DNA of 64,000 nt from Tamarix chinensis. Lineage: Eukaryota; Streptophyta; Magnoliopsida; Caryophyllales; Tamaricaceae. Where the stretch lies: the NCBI GenBank assembly GCA_030549775.1, contig CM060172.1:129197122-129261121 (forward strand), given 5' to 3'. Positions 25,499 through 37,472 of this stretch are shown in pieces. Within the stretch, counting starts at the first letter, position 1. Each line of letters starts with the position of its first letter. The notes under the pieces were generated by a model. It was not told where the DNA came from. It ran no database searches and was given only the letters and a program-made list of their open reading frames with translations. Made by a program: the position numbers and the translations under genes.

Positions 25499-25960
25499 CC
25501 CCTCTGGCTCTCTCCTCTTCTCCTTATTGTTCTTCTTCTTCTTATTCTCCTTCTCCTCCTCCTCCTCCTTCTCCTTCTTCTTCTTATTCTTCTCCTTCTC
25601 CCTCTCCCTTTTCTAATTCTCCTTCTCCTTCTGCTTCTCTCCTTCTTCTTCTTATTCTTCTTCTCCTACTTCTCCTCCTCCTCCTCCTCCTCCTTCTTAT
25701 TCTCATCCTTCTTCTTCTTCTCCTTCTCCTCCTCCTCCTCCTCCTCCTCCTCCTCCTCCTCTTCTTCTCCTTCTCCTTCTTCTCCTTCTCCTCCTCCCCG
25801 TCCTCCTCCCCCTCCTTCTTCTCCTCATTCATCTTCTTCTCTTTCTCCTTATCCTCCTTATTTTCCTTCTTTATCCTCTTACCTCATGCTCTACTTCTGT
25901 CCCCAAACCTTCTTTTCTTTTCTTTTTCTTCTTCTTCCCTGCCATTATTTTTCCTTATCA
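25499..25960. repeat. CT-rich low-complexity tract with (TCC)n and (TTC)n runs
   Basis: Pyrimidine-only stretches of CTC, CTT and TCC. The 213-codon frame over it (25450-26091) is almost entirely Ser, Leu, Pro and Phe and is an artefact. It corresponds to the CT tract of unit C at 43650-43740, but has expanded. Confidence 0.85.
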
Positions 25961-26155
25961 CCACCATTTGTAGCAACACCCATCGCCTCCACCATCGGGC
26001 ACCACCTTTTGTTTTCCTTCCATCCTTCTTTCTCCGTCTCCATCGCCCTGTCTTCCCTTTATGTAACACCCCAAAATTCACTATTTTTTAAAAAAAAGTA
26101 GAAGAAATTAAAACACTTAATTTAAAACCCGTGAATTCTAGGGATGTTACCGCCA

Positions 26156-26201
26156 CACTTAGTACCAGACCGGTTCACTCCTAACGTTCTGGTACCAAGT
26201 G
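26156..26201 (-). promoter_or_regulatory. 3'-terminal hairpin of LTR unit A
   Basis: CACTTAGTACCAGA (26156-26169) is the near-perfect reverse complement of TCTGGTACCAAGTG (26188-26201). It lies about 100 bases from the LTR end and next to the conserved GGATGTTACCGCC. Confidence 0.75.
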
Positions 26202-26830
26202 CTAAGGCTAAGAAAACACCATTAATAATACCATACAAGTTCAAATTTATGAAAACGAGAATCAGAGTACGCATAATTCTTACATAATTCAAAATACCGG
26301 CTATTGTTTTTCCAGATAATAACTAAACGACATTAGTAGAATTGTTTCGACATTTCAAACATAATAAAAGATAACATGAATCATATATTTAAAAAGGACA
26401 ACGACCACGTCACTCTAAAGATTGATCCAGCCCAGCTATCACTCTGCCCCTCCTGATGTCCCGTAGACATCGATAGCATCAAAGTAGGTGTCTCCTACCT
26501 GCAACAGATTAAACGGGCCTTCTGCTCATGGGAATGAGCAGCACCCATGAAACGGGTGATTAGTACGCTACGTACTGAGTAAGGTAACCGAATACTAAAG
26601 CCGGCATATAACACATTAAATCATGTAGGATAAGGATCACATACAATTACGACTCATACATATGGTACATAAAAAGCATAAGGTGAAAACCATAGTCCAA
26701 AATCAACAAGTCCACACATAAGGCCCAAAAAGGTCCAGATTAATCATTTAATCTTTCCTTTATCAAAAGTCGATACACACCATGTCTTTTATCATATCCA
26801 TACGAAAATAGGAACACCCCAATATTATAA

Positions 26831-27155
26831 TTGGTGGGTCGGTCACACATAGAGCATCATGCCCTAACCACTATTATTACCGGTGGATCGGTCACATATA
26901 GGGTGAAACCCTAACCACTATTCCTGACTGGTGGATCGGCTTGGTTCCTGCTCGCATGGTGTTCCATTGTAAGTAATTAGTATCTTTTAATAGCATTAAC
27001 GATATGGTTTGTCTTTATTGAGCTCGGGATCCCCCACTATTATAACTGGTGGGTCGGATACATATAGGACCTCATGTCTTAACCACTATTATTACCGGTG
27101 GATCGGCCACATATAGGGTAAAACCCTAACCACTATTCCTAACCGGTGGATCGGC
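26831..27155 (-). repeat. Doubled module with CCGGTGGATCGG repeats (unit A)
   Basis: Two blocks (26831-26940 and about 27032-27155) each hold three copies of a GGTGGATCGGTCACATATAG-like unit, spaced by CTAACCACTATTATTACC. They are separated by a linker containing GTGTTCCATTGTAAGTAAT. The same doubled structure occurs in units B, C and D. Confidence 0.75.
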
Positions 27156-27249
27156 TGGTCCCATCTCAATATCTTCCACTTTAAAGTATTAGTGTCTTAA
27201 ATATTTTATTCAAAAACATTTGACATACACAAACATTTGCCCAGACATG

Positions 27250-27640
27250 CATGACTAAATCCGTGAAAACCCTAACTCCCATGCAACCCTACGCCATGCA
27301 AACCCTATATCCACGTAAACCACATTTCCATGCAAATCTTAGCTCCCATGCAAACCCTAACTACACATGACCCACGCTTCCATGCAAACCCTAGCTCCCA
27401 TGCAAACCCAATCTCCACTACCACATTCCCATGCAAACCCTAACTCCCATGCAAATCCTAACTCCACGTACCTCACATATGCAAACCCTAGCTTCACATA
27501 TACCACCCTTCCATGCAAACCCTAATTCATATGCAAACCCTAGCTCCACGTAGACATGCTTCCATGCAACCCTAACACCACATTTCATGCAAAACCCTAG
27601 CATCATGTCATTTCATGCAAACCCTAACACCACATTGTTA
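27250..27640 (-). repeat. CATGCAAACCCTA minisatellite of unit A
   Basis: About fifteen copies of a variable unit built on CCATGCAAACCCTAACTCC. The AAACCCTA word resembles plant telomere repeat, but the unit is longer and mixed, so this is not a telomeric tract. It occupies the place of the 29-30 bp repeat in units C and D. Confidence 0.75.
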
Positions 27641-28088
27641 CACTCCCCGTCATTATTTTACAATCCTAATATGCATGTCTTAGGGCATATCATATAATAA
27701 TAATAACATAAACATACACATAATCTTCATGCCATGATTTATTCATACCAACACATTCAACTCTATAATCATGCCACATATGAAATAATTAATAGTAACA
27801 AACATAAAATACATGGCATATGAAACACATAATGCATATAAACACACAAATGGCCTTAGTAAACCCTTACCTAAAACGACACCGGTCTTGGTGCACGCTC
27901 CTATTCCACTTGAGGGGTTTGATTGGGTTTGCCTATTATATCAAAGCATACTAGAATTAGGCTCCCTTATAAAATTTTATTATTCTCTAACTTATTCTAA
28001 GATTTGGTTTTTAATTAAAACAATACTACACAATAATTAACTATACACAATATTTCTTAAAAATACAAATAAATTATTACTTTCATTC

Positions 28089-28132
28089 GAAAGGGTGGTG
28101 ATACAAGGGTTTCTACCCTTCACCAAAATAAC

Positions 28133-28167
<35 letters not shown>

Positions 28168-28570
28168 GTAAAACATTATTAATAGCACTCTTATTAGTAG
28201 ATTATTAATATTAATAATACCATAATTCTTAAAATTACAAGGTGGCTTTCAAAATCACTCCATTTAATAATAACACTATCAAAAAAATGTAATAATGATA
28301 TTAATATTATATATACTTATAATATAAAGTTAATAAAGATAATAATAATAATATAATTATAAATAATGTTAAAAATGTTAATAATATTAATAAAAAGTAA
28401 AAGTGCGAGGTATAATTAAAATTTTTGGTTTCTATCCCTCCTGAAATAATTACAACATTAATTAAATAATTACACTAATAATAATATTATTATTAATATT
28501 ATTAATAATAATAGTAAACATGTAATAATTCCATTAAATAACAAAATTCGAGAATAATAATTTATCTTAC
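28089..28570 (-). repeat. ATT/AAT microsatellite with AGGG/CCCT hairpin (unit A)
   Basis: AAGGGTGGTGATACAAGGGT leads into TTTCTACCCTTCACC (28090-28124), an imperfect stem-loop, followed by (ATA)n at 28125-28169 and by AT-rich DNA with further AATAAT runs. It is the reverse-oriented counterpart of the hairpin/microsatellite region of units B, C and D. Confidence 0.6.
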
Positions 28571-29190
28571 TCAATAATACTCCTAGACGTGTCAAAAAAA
28601 TTTAGAAATTAGAATATAGTTGATAGCAATCATAATAATAATAATTAAAGTCAAATTAACATTAAAAATTAGGATAAAACAGCAAAATTATCAATAAATC
28701 GAAAGTAAGTGTTTAAAAGGTCTAGGGTTTCACCTTGAGTAGGAGGGTATGGGTGGAACCGACGGTGGTTCCCAGAGGTGGCCGGAAAATGGATCTAAAA
28801 GGGGTAAAAATGAAGAAAAAGAGGTGAGAGGGAAGGAGAAAAATAAAATAAGATTATAGGTCGGTGGAGGGGACTTAGCAAGAGTTATTGTTTGGCTTGG
28901 AAGGTGGTAAAAGCGGCGGATGTGGTGGTGGATGGTGGTTCAAGGTCTCGGGGTGGAATTTTCTAGCGAGATAACTAATCAACTTTGCACGATTATGGAG
29001 GCTTTTACAAGGTGAATCGAAGGTCGTAGATTTTTTAGTTAATTAGAGGGTGTTGCAGGGAATAGATTGGGCAGAATAAGAGGCGTCGAGGTTAGCCAAC
29101 GGTGGAGGAAGAGTCGTCTAAATAGGCGGTGGTGCACAGACGGGTGCTTAGGGTTTCGAGGAAAGAAAGCTCGATTTCGAGCCATACGAG

Positions 29191-29202
29191 GGGTATTTAT
29201 AG
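29191..29202 (-). promoter_or_regulatory. TATA box of LTR unit A
   Basis: Read on the minus strand: CTATAAATACCC. The same twelve bases occur at the same relative place in unit C (44269-44280) and unit D (53541-53552), in GC-rich surroundings unlike the rest of the window. Probably the LTR's RNA polymerase II promoter. Confidence 0.7.
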
Positions 29203-30868
29203 TAGTGGAGGGTAGGATCGAGTTGTGGAGGTTACCAGAAGATCAATTTCGGTGGGAAAATGGGTTGGTTTTGCCGTTGGTCGGGCGACACAAATTCAAA
29301 ATTTTGCCCGACCTTCGAGAGGGAAATGGGGGCAAACGTGGGGAAGAAATGGAGAGTGGGGCAATTCAAAAGGAAGGGTGCGTCGAGAGGAAGAAAATGG
29401 GCGGGAGAAATGCCAGCCACGCCACGTGTGGCTGGCGACGCCATTTTCAGGGAGAAAGGGAGCTGGCGGTTATGGCATCGAGCGGGAGGAGGAAGAAGAA
29501 GATGAGGGAGGCTGGACCGGGCGGTTCGCAGGAGAGAAAATAAAGAAAAAGGGAGGGAAACCGGACGGTTCAGCGCGAGGTGGGGGAGGGTTAAATAGAA
29601 CGACGCGTTTTGGTGTAAAAAGGAATACAGAATGGCGTTCCGGGCTGTCGCGCAACGGTAAAGAAAATGAAATAAAACGTGGCGTTTAAGTGGAAGAAAG
29701 AAGTAAAACGCGGCGTGGAGAGAGGGAGGGCGGAGACAACGCGTGGGCCGGGCCGCGCCGAAGGAAAAGGAAAGAAAAAGGGATTGGGCCGGTGCAACAG
29801 GCCCAATTCAGTGAAGAAGAAGAAAAGGAACGAAAAGGAAAGAAAAAGGAAAAGAAAAGGAAAAGAGAAATAATTAGGTTGGGTCAAATTAAATAAATTT
29901 GAATATTTAGGATATTTAAAATTAATAATATTTAAATAAAATAATTTTTAAATCCCTTTTTAGGCTAAAATAGGCTTTTTAAAGGATTTTTCCAAAATTT
30001 TCAATTTAAATTAATAAATCACTCAAATTTTATTTAATTTAATTATTTATAAAATTAAAATTAATTTGAAACTATTTTATCTTTCTTAATTTGAATAAAA
30101 TAATTTATTTAAATAAATTCCAGATTTAAAATCTTTAATTAGATAATATACCCAAATTTTCTTTACTTAACCTATTAATAAAATTTATTATTAATTTGTC
30201 CTACTAAATTTCCTTTTATTTTAGTAAAAATAATTTATTAAATTAAATTTTCAATAAAACCTTATTTAAATATAATATTTAATATTAGAAAATTTCAAGA
30301 CATTTCACTTTATTCCTCCCCTACATCACTTCCTACCAATCTCTGCCCCCTACCACCATCCACCCTCCCTACAACCACATCTAAGGCAAAAATAGTTTTT
30401 TTTCCATTGCCACCCCCAACCACTCGAGGCCACCAGCTCCTCCACCTTGCAAACCCCCTGTATGACCCCAAGCTAACGCCCCAACCACCTCCCTACAGCC
30501 TTAAATCCACCTCATTCCTTCAACACCTCACCCTTCTCCCACCACCTCCATTTGACTGCCCTATCCCCCACTCCATTTTTTCCACCACTACAACTCCCCC
30601 TAGCCTTCCTACCTCCAGCTAGAGCAGCCGCCCACTCCTGCACCATCACCTTGCCGCCACCCCAGCACCACCTTCCCTCATTCCTCTTCTCCTCCTTTCC
30701 TTTTTCTCCTTTCCCTTCTCTGCACTGCCTCTCCCTATAGCCTGCACCGTTGTCGCCGCCACCCTCAAAATACCTGCACCACACTACCTAACCACTACCA
30801 TCTCCACCGCCAACTCCTATACCTAACGACCAAACCAACACCAACAACCATCACTTCCAACCATGTAC

Positions 30869-32718
30869 TGATGAGTTCATATTTTGACAAATTTTATACC
30901 CTTATAATCTTAGTTTTTGGTAGTTTATTTAACTAATATAGGGGAATAATTATTGTTTTATGCTTAAGTGGTAAAAATTGTATAAAAATTATTATTTGAG
31001 CTAAAATGACATAAATTAAGTAAATTTAGAGTAAAATATTATTTATTAATATTTATTGAATTTTATTTTGCAGGTTTTATTTTTAAATAAAAGAAAATTA
31101 AAAAAAAAAAAGATTTCGACCTTTGGACCAACGGCCAAAGGCCGAAGGCCCAAAGGCTAAGGAGCAAACAGAAAACCAAACGAGCCGTCGAGCCGGACAG
31201 TCAGCAAACAAGGCAGAGCCTTCCGAGGCTCTGTGGAACGAAACAAAAATAAAATAAGAGTTAGCCGTCAGGGGTGACGTGGCGAAGGGCTTACGTGGAA
31301 AGGGGAAGGCAGCGCACAGTATAAAAGAAGTGGCAAAGCCGCAGAGAAAGAAAAATAAGGCAGAGCCTTCCGAGGCTCTATGGAACGACAGGAGGGAGGC
31401 GGTTGAGCCGCAGGCCAAAAAGAAAAGAGCCTTTATAGGCTCGGGAGAAAGGCGAAGCGTAGAGAGTAGGCTCGGCCGAACAAGACGGCCTGACGCAGCA
31501 GCACGGAAGTCGAGGCAATGCGGCAGCAAACGTTCACACCTCCGTCAGCTCCATCAGCCGTCAGCCAAGAAAAAGAAAAAGAAAAAGAGAAAGACTTACA
31601 CGGAAATTGAGGCGTCGAGAAGAGAGAATAAGAGGAAAATTATACCGGTAGAATTTATTTCAGATAGAATTAATTTTTATCTGAATAAATTCTTGATCCT
31701 TTATTTAAAATTAATTCCGGTTATTTATTTTTCTTATTTTTAATTTATATTTTAGATATATATTTCTGTGTAATTAATTCTTTAATTATGAGTGGCTGAT
31801 TATTTATTGTTAGGGAATGAATTGAAACCCTAGATTATGATTTGAATTATAATTTTATTTTCTTTGTTTCGTGAGATTGTTTCTTGACTCTATGTTAATT
31901 GCTATCGTTTATATGTATAATTCTGTCAAGTATAGTTTATTTGGTGCATGCCTTGTTCTGGTACCTCATAAGTGACAGTATGTAGGATTAATTGCTTGCT
32001 AGGTGGCCATCTAAATATACTAGAATTTATATGTATAAATTGCAGCTAGGTTAGATAACAATTCACCTAATCGTTTTGTGATTCTAACCGAAGTGGTAAA
32101 ACGTTTCGATACGTGTGGGTCAAGGAAATGAAATACAGCTAGACATGTTTTTTGTACTAGTATGGGTACTTAGATTGACAGCCTTCCACTTACACTTAAT
32201 GCATTAAATCTAGTTAAATATAGGAGTCGCTTGTTGCTGCTATACTGCTAGTATTTAATAGGGTTAATATTGGCGCTTTGTCGTATTAATTAATTAAGGG
32301 AAGTAATATAAGGTGTATAGACCTGCTTTTGGTGTGCAACTTGGTCAATCTCTTTCTCATGATTAAAGGATGACTTAGAAATAAATATTATATTACGACC
32401 TAATCTAGTGGTGGATTTTTATTTCCCTAACATATTTCTCATATCTACGGTTTCCCATTATTTTCCATTAATTTCATTATTAGTTTATTTTATTTTATTT
32501 TTATTCATTTTATTATTATTTTTATAAACCCCCGTTAGTATTTTATTTTCTTATTTATTTATTTTAGGTTATTTAGTGTTTTTATTTTTATTTATAGTTT
32601 AAGCTAGTTAGATAGAGGTGAGCCCTCTCAATCCCCGGCCTAGAACGATACCCTTATTTACCAGTGCTACAATTGACAACAAGAGGGTTTAAATTGCGTG
32701 CCAGCTACGGTCACACCA
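30869..32718 (+). mobile_element. Solo LTR (1850 bp) with perfect 5-bp target duplication TGTAC
   Basis: It starts TGATGAGTTCATATTTTGAC and ends GGTCACACCA. TGTAC is present directly on both sides (30864-30868 and 32719-32723). It has no coding domains. The TGATGAGTTCATATTTTGAC start is of a type I associate with plant Ty3/gypsy LTRs that follow a GGGGG polypurine tract. A GC-rich stretch at 31110-31570 carries two near copies of GGCAGAGCCTTCCGAGGCTC (31212 and 31361). The insertion lies in unit G. Confidence 0.8.
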
Positions 32719-33269
32719 TGTACCAAACCATTCCCCCTGCCATGCATGCACGGCTCACGCTACACATGTAATGTGAATTGTGTGTTAGGTTTTTAAATTA
32801 ATTTTGGTGATATATAATATATAGGCGTAATTTGGTAATTTTATATTCAATAAATATTTTAATAAAAAAATATTATTTCATTAATCAAATATTAATATAG
32901 TATTTGTGATTTTTTTAGGTACAAAAACTTTATTAACGGAGCCTAATCATTTTTAGACTATTATTGTTAAAGTTTAATTTTGTTGGAAATTGTGTAACAT
33001 TTATGCTTCACTAAAATGTTTGTATACCATATGATAGCACATTAGGATTTTAACGTTTAATTTGTGTTAAACATGACTTGTCACAAAAATTTATGTGATT
33101 AGTAATGTTATCTTAAAATTTTGAAAAAGAAGGCGTGTTATCTTGTATAAAAGGTTATGTATACGAAAGTGTGATTAAAAGGGGTCTAATGTTGGGAAGT
33201 GAAGTTGTATGTTATGTGCATGTAAAAAAATATTAGGTTAAGTATTTTAATACACACTTGTAGCAAAAT

Positions 33270-34270
33270 TATTACTACCATGTACCCTAGGGGCAATTTG
33301 GTCATTTAAGTATATCATGATATTTAACCCTAACTAAGATGCCTAAAGTGTTATAAATATTATTAAGAATGGAGATAGGGTTGTGGCCTTAGTAACACAT
33401 GCTTCACCATGAATATCAATATTATATGGTTTAGAGGCATTTTGGTAATTTTAAATATACAGTGGTGATTATTCTAATAAACATGAATGCTAAGTGTTAT
33501 TTGATGTTGAGAATCAGAATAGGAGGGTGTGGTCTTAGAAACACATGTTTCAGTATGAATATCAATATTATATGGTCTGGGGCATTTTTGTAATTTTAAG
33601 TGGAGTATGATAATTACTCTAATAAGCATACATGATAAGTATTATTTGATGTTAGATGTGAGAATAGGGGTTTGTTATCTCAGTAACGCTTGTTTTCGCA
33701 TGAATATCAATATTATATGGTCTAAAGGTATTTTGGTAATTTTAAGTGGATTATGATGATTACTCTAATAAACATGTATGATAACTATTATTTGATGTTA
33801 AATGTGAGAATAGGGGTTTGTTATCTTAATAACAACTAATTTAGCATGAATATCAATATTATATGGTATAGGGGTATTTTGGTAACTTTAAGTGGACTAT
33901 GATGATTACTCTAATAAACATGCATGATAAGTATTATTTGATGTTAAATGTGAGAATAAGGGGTTTTTTTTTTGTTTCTTAGTAACACCTATTTCAGCAT
34001 AAATATCAATATTATATTATCTAAGGGCATTTTGGTAATTTGGAGTGTATTGTGGTGAATATTTTAATAAATATGCATGGTATGTGTTATTCGTTATCAA
34101 GCATTAATATAGGGGTTTCGCAGTATTAGAAATGTCAGTTTCAACATTATTAATGTTATAGTATGATATAGAGGTATTTTGATAATGTGGGTATACTTTG
34201 ATGATTATTCTCATAAACACAAAAGATATGTATTATTTGTTGTTAAACATGAAAATGTCTTTTGATGTTT
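33270..34270 (+). repeat. ~146-bp tandem array, about six units, inside LTR unit G
   Basis: GAATATCAATATTATATGG recurs at 33411, 33557, 33702, 33848 and 34001, with a degenerate copy near 34149. Spacings are 146, 145, 146, 153 and about 148. Each unit continues with GGTATTTTGGTAATTTTAAG, ATTACTCTAATAAACATG and TTATTTGATGTTAAATGTGA. No reading frame spans it. Confidence 0.9.
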
Positions 34271-35802
34271 TGGAAGTGCATGTTAGGGTCTTATGTACAA
34301 AAAGGTATTTAAGGGCAAAATGGTCATTTGGCATGTCGGGTAACTTAATTACATGATCAATAATTTAGTTATAGTGTGTTATCCTTTTCATGGCAAGTTG
34401 ATTAAATAAAATGGAGTTTGTAATGGGAATGGATGGTAAAGTGGTAGCTTTAGCCTTGGGGGGTATTTTGGTCATTTTTACCTAAAGTGCCTAAGTATGA
34501 GTAATCATGCCTGGGAATATCTTAGTAGACTTCTAATATTGACCTTAATAATGATCTTGATTTTTTGCTACTTCATAATGTTGGAAACGAATAAAAATGG
34601 TTCAATATGAAGAATTGAATATATGTAATTAATGTGTTCTTTTTGTGGTCACCCTTATAAGATACTAATACTTAAAGTGAAAAACCTCGATATTGGAAAT
34701 GGTGGCTCTTTAGAGGTCACTACCCTAATAAATGGTTAAGCTCGTGATTGATTATGGATTTTGCTGGTATACCTTAGTGCCCTGGCTAGACCCTATATCT
34801 TACTTTATTTAGCTCTACAAACCTAAGTAGGGGTGTGTATACTTATAGATTAGGTATCTCTGTAGGTAGGGTACTATGTACCTTCATGTACTAGTGCGAC
34901 TAGGACACCTTTGTGTCCCTAGGTTAATAGTCAGTAGGATACCAGGCTACCCTTATGCACCAGTATGATTGGGGTACCTTAGTGTATTCAGGTTCATTTG
35001 ATCCTCCCCTCAAGCAAATAAAAATGGCAATGTTTGATAATTGAATGGAAATGATTATTAAAATGATTTGGTAGTAGCCTTGTACCTACCTATGGTTTGT
35101 AGTAGCCTTTGTGCTTGCCTGTGGTTTAGCAACAACTTTTGTGCCTACTTGTGATGATGTGTGTGTATTGGTTGTGTTAAAGAGCCTAACTGTGTATCAA
35201 GAAGTTGTGGGATGACCATGAGAATTGTGCATATAGTTATAACTTGAGAATGATGTGGCTTTTTACTTATTCTACAAAGAGCATCGATTGTATGCTACAT
35301 TAGTAAGTTTATGTTATTTCTAGATGAATGAGCATTGGTAGTATATAATCTTGATGTCATGTGGTTATATGTACGATTATCACATTTTAATTAATTTATG
35401 CATAATTAAATGTTGATGTATTATTGTAATGCATTTTATGTGTTCCATGCGGGCCTTGCATATTAGTATTGTATAATGGGTTACTCGGTCCTATTATATT
35501 GAAAGGTTCCTTTCTTGGGCCTTTACTTATTCAATGGTCAGTGGCCTTTAGTGGTTAACTCGCAAGCTCTATTCAAAGCTATCCTTCAAGTTGAGAGTGT
35601 AGGGTTATTCAGAGTTCTATCTAATGACTTGAACCAGAAGTTTATATATTTCTCATATTCTTTTTATATTTCTTTTCATTGGCATTTTTATAACCATTAT
35701 TAGTGGGTTTTATTTTAAAGGTTAATTAATCTCTTTAACTATTTCACTAATTTGATTTATAATTTTATTCTTAAATTTAAGTGAAGTAATGTTTTAGCCT
35801 TA

Positions 35803-35848
35803 GCACTTGGTAACAAAACGGTAGAAGAAATCGGTCTGGTACCAAATG
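35803..35848 (+). promoter_or_regulatory. 3'-terminal hairpin of LTR unit G
   Basis: CACTTGGTAACAAAACGGT (from 35803) pairs with CGGTCTGGTACCAAATG (35832-35848) with a few mismatches, across a short AG-rich loop. Same position as in units A, B, C and I. Confidence 0.65.
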
Positions 35849-36117
35849 TAGTGGTAGCACCCTAAAATGTACTATGTTAGCTTTCATATGTAACTTTTAA
35901 AAATAAATTTTTTCAGTAGTAAATTTTAGAGATGTTACATTAGTTTTCAACATCATGTGAACACTGTATTCAAGATTTAAGTACTTTGCTTTTTAAATTT
36001 TGTTTAATATAATGGTAATATTCACTACTTGTGTATCACAATATCATTTTTATCATGATTCTTAACCCATAGCTCATATGAATTGAAAGAGTGGCCTATA
36101 CTCAGGGAAACAACATC

Positions 36118-36300
36118 ATATTTTCGGGTTTGGAGGATGGGTTTGAGAACAGGTTTGAGGATGGGGATTTTTGCAAGGATTCTTGGATAAGAAAATTATG
36201 TGGATCGGGGTAAATTTTATAATTAATACTAATTTTGAGTTCAGGGATGGAGGTGAGGCCTTCGTCCTAGCCCTAACCCATTATCATCGCAATTTGAAAT
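36118..36300. repeat. Dispersed GGGGATGGGG-type repeat, copy 3
   Basis: Contains GGTTTGGAGGATGGGTTTG, GAGGATGGGGATTTTTGC and GTTCAGGGATGGAGGTGAGG, then C-rich words. Same layout as 6380-6660. Confidence 0.45.
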
Positions 36301-37096
36301 GTAGCACAAAAGGTGCACAATCTACTTGACCTAGTCATACACCTGATGCATCGTCTAATCGATTCACTTCCATACTAGATTCATAGTCCACATGACATAA
36401 TCACATGCCACAGTCACACACCATACCTGATACACAATCCTCTGACCCAGTCACATGCCAGAAGCATCGTCCATGTAATTCACTCCTATACCATGCATAT
36501 TGTTCGCGTTACCCAGTGTAGCTAATGACAAACAACACACGTGACCTTGGGTAAAGGTCAATGCCCTTTATCATATGTTCTAATGTATTTGTTGGGCTTG
36601 ATTCATTTTGAATTCCATAAATTCAACAATAAGAAATATGAAAGAACATTCAAACATATACATATATTTTTGGTATATGATTTGAAGACTAAAATTATGC
36701 ATAACAACTAAATAATTATATATATATAGTGAGATGTGCATTCCAAATTTATAAATTTCTAAAAAAAAATATGCAAACATTATGTAATGAAACAATAATA
36801 TGATTCACATACATGATCTATAGGTAGAATTTTTGCTTTTGAACTCAATTAGTGATCAAGAGGAAGAGAGACGTAGGAGAATTTAGAGGCAGAGAGATAA
36901 AATGGCTGGAAAAATTAAAAGGGTAAATGTGAAAATTTAGGTGTGATGGAGTGTCAACTTAGAAAAATAGGATGTTTAAAGAAAATTTACCCCTAAAATT
37001 CACACATCTCCCCTAACCAATCAAATTATTTGTGAAATTTTCAACAATCTATACACTATAGTTGTCCACTTACCATATCATCATCTTACTACAATA
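36301..37096. other. Unassigned DNA
   Basis: A stretch of short CACATG/CACCTGATGCA words at 36310-36500, then AT-rich DNA. No gene recognised. Confidence 0.45.
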
Positions 37097-37472
37097 GGCT
37101 ATTATAGTTTATTTGGATTGAATTTTCCTATATTAGATTAAATGAGGCAGATTAGCCTAAGTTAAGTGAATAGAGGTGAATATTTTAAAATATTTTCTCG
37201 GTATTTATTATACTAATCTAGGTGTATATGCTATAACCTTATTTGGTTTGAAGAGAATGGAGGTGAATAGCTAAGTTTCACTAATAAATTAAACTTAACA
37301 TTTTTTATCCACCAATTAAGAGGTTAGTATTTTGAATGTGAATAAAGGTTAAAGGAGGCTATTTCTTTACCTAACCTAGGCTAACTCCCAAAAAATAATT
37401 ATAAAATATGGTTAGCTTAAAAATTAATCTCCATCAACCTCATTTTATCTCCATCCAAATACACCATTAGCG
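37097..37472. mobile_element. Possible MITE with ~22-bp imperfect inverted ends
   Basis: The left end, GGCTATTATAGTTTATTTGG, and the right end, CCATCCAAATACACCATTAG, are reverse complements with several mismatches. The ~375-bp interval is AT-rich and non-coding. It resembles the widespread plant miniature elements beginning near TTTGGATTG. No target duplication was proven. Confidence 0.4.

Larger units (their letters stand above)
26062..30307 (-). mobile_element. Long LTR unit A, minus orientation, perfect 5-bp target duplication
   Basis: The unit starts TGTAACACCCCAAAATTC and ends AAATTTCAAGACATTTCA. CTTTA is present directly on both sides (26057-26061 and 30308-30312), so its ends and its status as a single 4246-bp insertion are well supported. 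In its own (reverse) direction the order is: AT-rich start, purine/pyrimidine tract, GC-rich block with a TATA box, ATT microsatellite with hairpins, minisatellite, doubled CCACCGG module, 3' hairpin, terminal GGGGTGTTACA. It holds no coding sequence for gag or pol, so it is a solo LTR or a coding-free element. It is inserted in the C-rich part of unit G. Confidence 0.8.
24451..35940 (+). mobile_element. Long LTR unit G, plus orientation, split by three insertions
   Basis: The 3' end is clear: GCACTTGGTAACAAAACGGT, a hairpin partner, GTGGTAGCACCCTAAAATG, then TAGTAAATTTTAGAGATGTT followed by ACA at 35940. The 5' end is placed at TATAATACCTTAAAG (24451) by comparison with other copies and is less sure. 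Removing three insertions (25184-25488, 26062-30307, 30869-32718) leaves about 5.1 kb, close to unit C. The CT-rich and C-rich blocks at 24730-25180, 25499-26061 and 30308-30868 then line up as one continuous region, as in C. A 146-bp tandem array (33270-34270) lies in its 3' part. No gag or pol was found. Confidence 0.6.

Noticed and set aside
25450..26091. 213-codon open frame rich in Ser, Leu, Pro and Phe
   Set aside because: It lies in a CT-rich microsatellite and CT tract; composition alone keeps all frames open. No domain or conserved start.
27250..27640. Possible interstitial telomere repeat (AAACCCTA words)
   Set aside because: Each AAACCCTA is embedded in a longer unit with CCATGC and ACTCC; there are no head-to-tail seven-base repeats.
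29067..29896. Cluster of overlapping Arg/Lys/Gly-rich frames
   Set aside because: GA-rich, GC-rich part of LTR unit A with few stops by composition; overlapping frames on both strands.
31098..31743. 143- and 154-codon frames on opposite strands within the 1.85-kb solo LTR
   Set aside because: They overlap each other in a GC-rich block; no recognised protein, and a duplicated GGCAGAGCCTTCCGAGGCTC word explains part of the similarity within them.
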